Of a stretch of 64,000 nucleotides of DNA, positions 60,518 to 64,000 are shown in pieces. How positions within the stretch are numbered: position 1 is the first letter of the stretch; every line of letters begins with the position of its first letter. Under the pieces are notes generated by a model. It worked only from the letters and a program-made list of their open reading frames with translations. It made no database searches and was not told the DNA's origin. The DNA lies in assembly GCA_021772095.1 (NCBI GenBank), contig JADYXR010000174.1, positions 62,001-126,000 on the forward strand, given 5' to 3'. A program made the translations under genes and the position numbers. Source of the stretch: Candidatus Obscuribacter sp. (GTDB lineage Bacteria > Cyanobacteriota > Vampirovibrionia > Obscuribacterales > Obscuribacteraceae).

Positions 60518-61669
60518 ATGCGGGATTCTGGACACTACTCATCTCTAAAATGTCGCAAAGTAGCGCTGTTAGCGTTTTGTGCACTGGTTTTGAGCGTACC
60601 TGTAGCGTTCGCTAAGGCGGATAAAAAGCCGGTGGTACCGCTAGTGGAGCAGTCCGCGGTGCCATCCGATGAGCCGGTTGATTCTTCAGACAGCAGCCCG
60701 GCGACTGCATCTTCAATGCCGCCACTGCAGGGCTCAACTGAAGTGATGGAGTTAATTATCGAGGAACAGCCGCTCTACAAGGAGGCTAAGGCTTCGATTG
60801 AGAAAGAAGATTATAACCGGGCGATAGGATATCTCCAGGAGTTAATCCCTAAGCTTGGCGAAGGCTATGAGCCATATCGAGCTGAGTGCTTGTACAACGA
60901 AGCCGGTTGCCATCTAATGTTGAAGAGAATGAACGCGGCGACGGACACGTACCGGAAGGCTTTCGAATTGTTCGAGAAATTCGACACGACCAATCCGCTG
61001 AAAGGAAAGGCTTGGAATCAGTATTTCAGTTTGAAACATCAGAAAGGTTCATTAGACCAACAAAAACTCGAAGGTGGAGTGGAACAGCAGAAACTGGAAG
61101 GCATGGTCGACCAACGGAATGTAACCCTCCTGCCTCAGAAGGCACTGATCGCCATTGATCCGAACGCGATGTTAGCGGTCAGAGAAAATAATCGCGACAT
61201 CCCGATTCTCAGCGTCAACGACAAAACTGTTCTGCCAAAAATCGTCAAAGAGTGCTTTTCGGAGATGTCTTGTTTAGAGACTGCCGAGATTGGCTCTAAT
61301 TCCACAAACGCAGACGCCCGCTGGATGCCGGTGATGGTGCAGGGGCACTCGGCTGCCTTTGCTCTCGATGGTCACGCCAATCCTACTTTCAGAGCAAACG
61401 TAAACGGTCGTTCTTATCTATTCGATGTCATTCTTCCTGAGATGGGCGAGGGAACTAGAAAGATTCTGCTTGTCACCAACAGGGAAAAAATTTGCGCGGT
61501 CGATGTGGACACTTTTGATACCTGGCTGCTTCGAATGGGGCGCGCCAAGGATGGCAGAATCACCACTGCGCGTTGGTTCAAGCTCACTCATAAGAAAACA
61601 GCTGCGCCTGTGCAAACCCAGGCTGCAGGAACGCAATTAAGGCTTCCTGGTAACAAACGCAATTGGTAG
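60518..61669 (+). CDS. Exported TPR-containing hypothetical protein
   Basis: 383 residues from ATG 60518, chosen because it gives a signal peptide (KCRKVALLAFCALVLSVPVA, cleavage after AFA). A Ser/Pro/Thr-rich linker follows to ~80, then one or two TPR units (KASIEKEDYNRAIGYLQELIPKL and YEPYRAECLYNEAGCHLMLKRM). A Gln/Glu/Gly-rich stretch with near-repeated QQKLEGGVEQQKLEG is next. The last ~170 residues form an unrecognised alpha/beta domain (FDVILPEMGEGTRKILLVTN). Likely periplasmic. Confidence 0.78.
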   Translation: MRDSGHYSSLKCRKVALLAFCALVLSVPVAFAKADKKPVVPLVEQSAVPSDEPVDSSDSSPATASSMPPLQGSTEVMELIIEEQPLYKEAKASIEKEDYNRAIGYLQELIPKLGEGYEPYRAECLYNEAGCHLMLKRMNAATDTYRKAFELFEKFDTTNPLKGKAWNQYFSLKHQKGSLDQQKLEGGVEQQKLEGMVDQRNVTLLPQKALIAIDPNAMLAVRENNRDIPILSVNDKTVLPKIVKECFSEMSCLETAEIGSNSTNADARWMPVMVQGHSAAFALDGHANPTFRANVNGRSYLFDVILPEMGEGTRKILLVTNREKICAVDVDTFDTWLLRMGRAKDGRITTARWFKLTHKKTAAPVQTQAAGTQLRLPGNKRNW

Positions 61670-61949
61670 TTTTGTCGCGAATAATTCTTTGGCGCGAGGT
61701 CGGTTTCTGTCTCTATCATTTCTTTTCTTTATTGATTAAACGAATCCAAAGTTTGTAAAGTCAAGCAAGCATCAAGTGTTCCAATCACAGCTCTAACCGC
61801 CGTCGGGGAAGGAGCAGAGTTTCCCTAGTGCAAGTGGTAATATGAACCGGCAGAAGCAGGTTCCGTGCAGTGCGTTCGGCGAGCCTCGTCTGTTAGCACC
61901 GTCTGCGGTGACACATTTGATGAATCCAAAACGAAAAAGTAGGAAGTTC

Positions 61950-62657
61950 ATGATCAAAAAAATTCTTGTTTCCGTTTTAGCGTTGACCGCTATTACAACT
62001 TTAAGCGCAGATGCGGCTAACAAGCCCGCCGTCAAAAAAGTGCCACCACCGCCTGATTATTTCCCCGTCCGCATCAAGGATTCCGAAGGCAAGCCGATTG
62101 AGTGGTGGTGGAAGTATACATTCACAAAATCTGAGATGAACGGTAAGCCGATGGAGAAAAAACCTGATGATTTCAAAGTGCAAGTGATTAGCGCTGAGAA
62201 ACAACCAGACGACATCACGTTCTGGCAACTTGATACCACTGGACCTGCGATGAAAACAATTCACGAGTGGTATTCAAAGCAGAAAGGAAAAGTGGTGTGG
62301 GAAAAAGAGAAGTTTGGTGATGACGACAAGATGCAGGTTACGTATACTCCAGAGCGAGTGTTGTTGACTAACCCGCTGAAGAAAGACGAGACCTGGCCAT
62401 GGAAAGGCAAAGGTAATTTTGGCATTGAGATCGATAATGTCTCCACGGTTTCCGGACCGGAGGAAGTGATTACGCCCGCTGGAAAGTTTCAGGCGATGAA
62501 AATTGTAGTCACAGGAACACAAGGCGGCCAGCCGATCAACATGTCTTACTGGTACGCGAATTATATCGGTCTGGTGAAGTCCGCCGCGAAATCTGGACCG
62601 ATGGAATCGGAGTCCTCACTGTTAGATTACAGCTTCAAAAAGCCACCGCAGAAGTAA
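61950..62657 (+). CDS. Exported hypothetical protein with DUF3108-like fold
   Basis: 235 residues from ATG 61950 with AGGA upstream. Signal peptide KKILVSVLALTAITTLSADA, cleavage after ADA. The mature protein is beta-rich; the sequence PEEVITPAGKFQAMKIVVTG and SYWYANYIGLVKSAAK resembles the C-terminal strand pair of DUF3108/TapB-like periplasmic proteins. A Lys- and Pro-rich N-terminal part precedes it. Weak match to the family; the role is unknown. Confidence 0.72.
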   Translation: MIKKILVSVLALTAITTLSADAANKPAVKKVPPPPDYFPVRIKDSEGKPIEWWWKYTFTKSEMNGKPMEKKPDDFKVQVISAEKQPDDITFWQLDTTGPAMKTIHEWYSKQKGKVVWEKEKFGDDDKMQVTYTPERVLLTNPLKKDETWPWKGKGNFGIEIDNVSTVSGPEEVITPAGKFQAMKIVVTGTQGGQPINMSYWYANYIGLVKSAAKSGPMESESSLLDYSFKKPPQK

Positions 62658-62895
62658 ACGCAGGCATTGTCGCGCGTGCCGACGTGATCTTGCATGATGA
62701 CATTCGATCAACGCAATCCGATTGTGTTGACACTTCAGCGAGCACAGATGAGGATTCTCGAAGTCAAAACATTCAATTTCAAAAGGTTTGAATCGAAACG
62801 GCGAGAGAAATGAAACAGACCAAAGTGAGTCTTGTCGTCGAACTAAATTCGCTCTACGTCATGACTGTTCTTTTTCAGTCGATCTGTATTCGATT

Positions 62896-63381
62896 CTAAA
62901 AATCCGCAGCGATGATTTTCTTTCGACCATCTCGTAGAAACTGTCGATATGCAGAATCGCAAGCAGTCAAGGCATCTTTCAACGAATCGAAAAGTTCTGT
63001 TTCGGGATTTAAGAAGAGCACACTGCTAACCAGTTGAGTCAATCCGTTTCGATTGCGATCCGAAACAATTACTTTCGCAATGATTCTTTGATCGAGTATT
63101 CGCGTCATTGATTCGCCTGATTCGTATTCCAACCCGCGCAGATCGAGAATCAGCGTAGCCGGATTGCACGCGGCAAAACCAGCGCCAATCATTGCATGCA
63201 TATAGCTGTAACCGCCGGAATAATTGATGGTATCGTCAATGGTGCCGTCAAAAGCGGCGATCAGGCAAGTCTCTGTCGGTCGCGATGGCAGCGGACAACA
63301 GGCAAGACGGCATTCGATTGATGCCTGTGTATCCGTCCGTAACTTGGTCAGTTCAATTTCTTCTGACAAGGTTTCTCGCAT
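62896..63381 (-). CDS. STAS-like domain protein
   Basis: 161 residues, cytosolic. The central LIAAFDGTIDDTINYSGG and NPATLILDLRGLEYESGESMTRIL segments resemble the strand-helix pattern of STAS (anti-sigma-factor antagonist) domains, where DLRG-type loops hold a phosphorylated Ser/Thr. The C-terminal ~60 residues are a further alpha/beta pair. No anti-sigma or kinase partner gene is adjacent. The family call is tentative. It is divergent from the gene at the right edge. Confidence 0.6.
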   Translation of the reverse strand: MRETLSEEIELTKLRTDTQASIECRLACCPLPSRPTETCLIAAFDGTIDDTINYSGGYSYMHAMIGAGFAACNPATLILDLRGLEYESGESMTRILDQRIIAKVIVSDRNRNGLTQLVSSVLFLNPETELFDSLKDALTACDSAYRQFLRDGRKKIIAADF

Positions 63382-63630
63382 TCTTGCAACGGGTTTTGGG
63401 TTGCATGCGACAGCGTCTCATGCAACTGGTTACGCTCATTATTCTAACGACTCACAGTATGGTTTGATAGAACGATTTGCTTTAGCGGCGACGTGGTCTG
63501 ACCGAGTGCGTTCTCCATCGTACGGTCGAACGTCAAGCCCGGGCTTGTATCGGCTGGATCGTCGTCGGTTTCTTGGTCGGGCGTTTTTTTCGGCATAGTA
63601 TAATTGCTGCTTAATCAAGGGAAGTACATA

Positions 63631-64000
63631 ATGCTCTTAACCAATCGATTTCGGACAGTCACCAAATGTCAAAAGTTCGTGGTTCTCATCGGGATTTCGA
63701 TCGGGATGATGCTGGTTCCCTGGTCGGCGAGCGCCAGCGAAACAAATGCCGTTCCGCAGTCAGTCAACAATTTAGATCTTTGTACGCTCGCCTACCAGCT
63801 TTATCATCAATCGCTGTGCTTGCCGCTCGATCCGTGGTACGACATCATGTCTCGAGTTGGAAGCGATCGACGAACTAACATCTGCCGTTTCACTCATGAG
63901 TACGCCACGCAGCTTGGCAAAACGGGTTCGCAAGATGGTCAAGGATTTTATAGTGGTCCAAACGCAGCGCGTAATTGGAACAACACTAATTCAAATCTCG
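63631..64000 (+). CDS. Exported protein of unknown family, 3' end outside window
   Basis: The frame from ATG 63631 is open to the window end (123 codons). AAGGGAAG lies eight bases upstream and a TATAAT-like box at 63599-63604 may be the -10. The signal peptide VVLIGISIGMMLVPWSASAS is clear. The mature part is rich in Tyr, Trp, Asn and Arg (DLCTLAYQLYHQS, then LPLDPWYDIMSR), with two cysteines at the start. No family is recognised from this part. Function is unknown. Confidence 0.8.
   Translation, partial: MLLTNRFRTVTKCQKFVVLIGISIGMMLVPWSASASETNAVPQSVNNLDLCTLAYQLYHQSLCLPLDPWYDIMSRVGSDRRTNICRFTHEYATQLGKTGSQDGQGFYSGPNAARNWNNTNSNL

Overview
The window looks like chromosomal DNA of a diderm, heterotrophic bacterium with a large, loosely organised genome. 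Base composition is close to half G+C by eye. The gene set includes an RND efflux pump, many Sec signal peptides and lipoproteins, several eukaryotic-like Ser/Thr kinases, TPR proteins, a GGDEF-free PAS histidine kinase system, and two stand-alone RRM RNA-binding proteins. This mix recalls the non-photosynthetic relatives of Cyanobacteria (Melainabacteria/Vampirovibrionia, Obscuribacterales). That placement is inference: there is no rRNA, tRNA or ribosomal-protein gene here to test it. I see no insertion sequence, prophage or CRISPR array.

Layout. 1-5 kb: the 3' part of an M4 metallopeptidase; a DUF2239 gene behind twin perfect palindromic operators; a 1061-residue RHS-like protein ending in a papain-like Cys/His/Asn domain. 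5-12.5 kb: a membrane Ser/Thr kinase with an external leucine-rich domain, divergent from an RND adaptor and permease pair. 12.5-21.9 kb: stress and housekeeping genes (aldo/keto reductase with a palindromic promoter, S4 protein, glycine-zipper and BON proteins, topoisomerase III, CPBP protease, Dam-like methylase, acyl desaturase). 22-25 kb: one RRM gene with its own terminator and a three-gene overlapping operon containing a second RRM. 25.2-29.2 kb: a TerY-P-type triad of VWA protein, PP2C phosphatase and unusual kinase with helix-hairpin-helix and SWIM zinc finger. 29.5-42 kb: exported or unknown proteins, a nonsense-interrupted TPR gene, an Hsp31/DJ-1-like protein, a lipoprotein/cytosolic gene pair, a MurE-like ligase, two alpha/beta hydrolases, SEC-C and PDZ proteins. 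42-52.7 kb: an AAA+ protein, ICMT-like methyltransferase, DUF389 protein with a repeat and poly-Gln tail, Na/Ca exchanger, thioredoxin-TPR protein, an alcohol dehydrogenase relic, an M20 amidohydrolase and a DUF1348 protein. 52.9-58.9 kb: a PAS histidine kinase split in two reading frames with its response regulator, a probable pseudokinase, a short PspA-like membrane protein, a B3/B4-domain protein and a degenerate J-domain protein. 59-64 kb: a guanidine-II riboswitch with a SugE/Gdx exporter, then exported unknowns and a STAS-like protein.

How it fits together. Phosphorylation signalling dominates: three Ser/Thr kinase-fold proteins, a PP2C phosphatase and a two-component pair. The clearest functional modules are the RND pump, the VWA-PP2C-kinase triad, the RRM operon and the guanidine-sensing exporter. 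Intergenic DNA carries several short repeated elements: a hairpin motif of consensus GGYACCNMATRTGGTG in at least seven gaps, an AAAYTACGC motif repeated at two stop codons, and local tandem repeats at the ends of other genes. Many annotated starts were moved downstream to an ATG with a better ribosome-binding site or a signal peptide; each case is noted.
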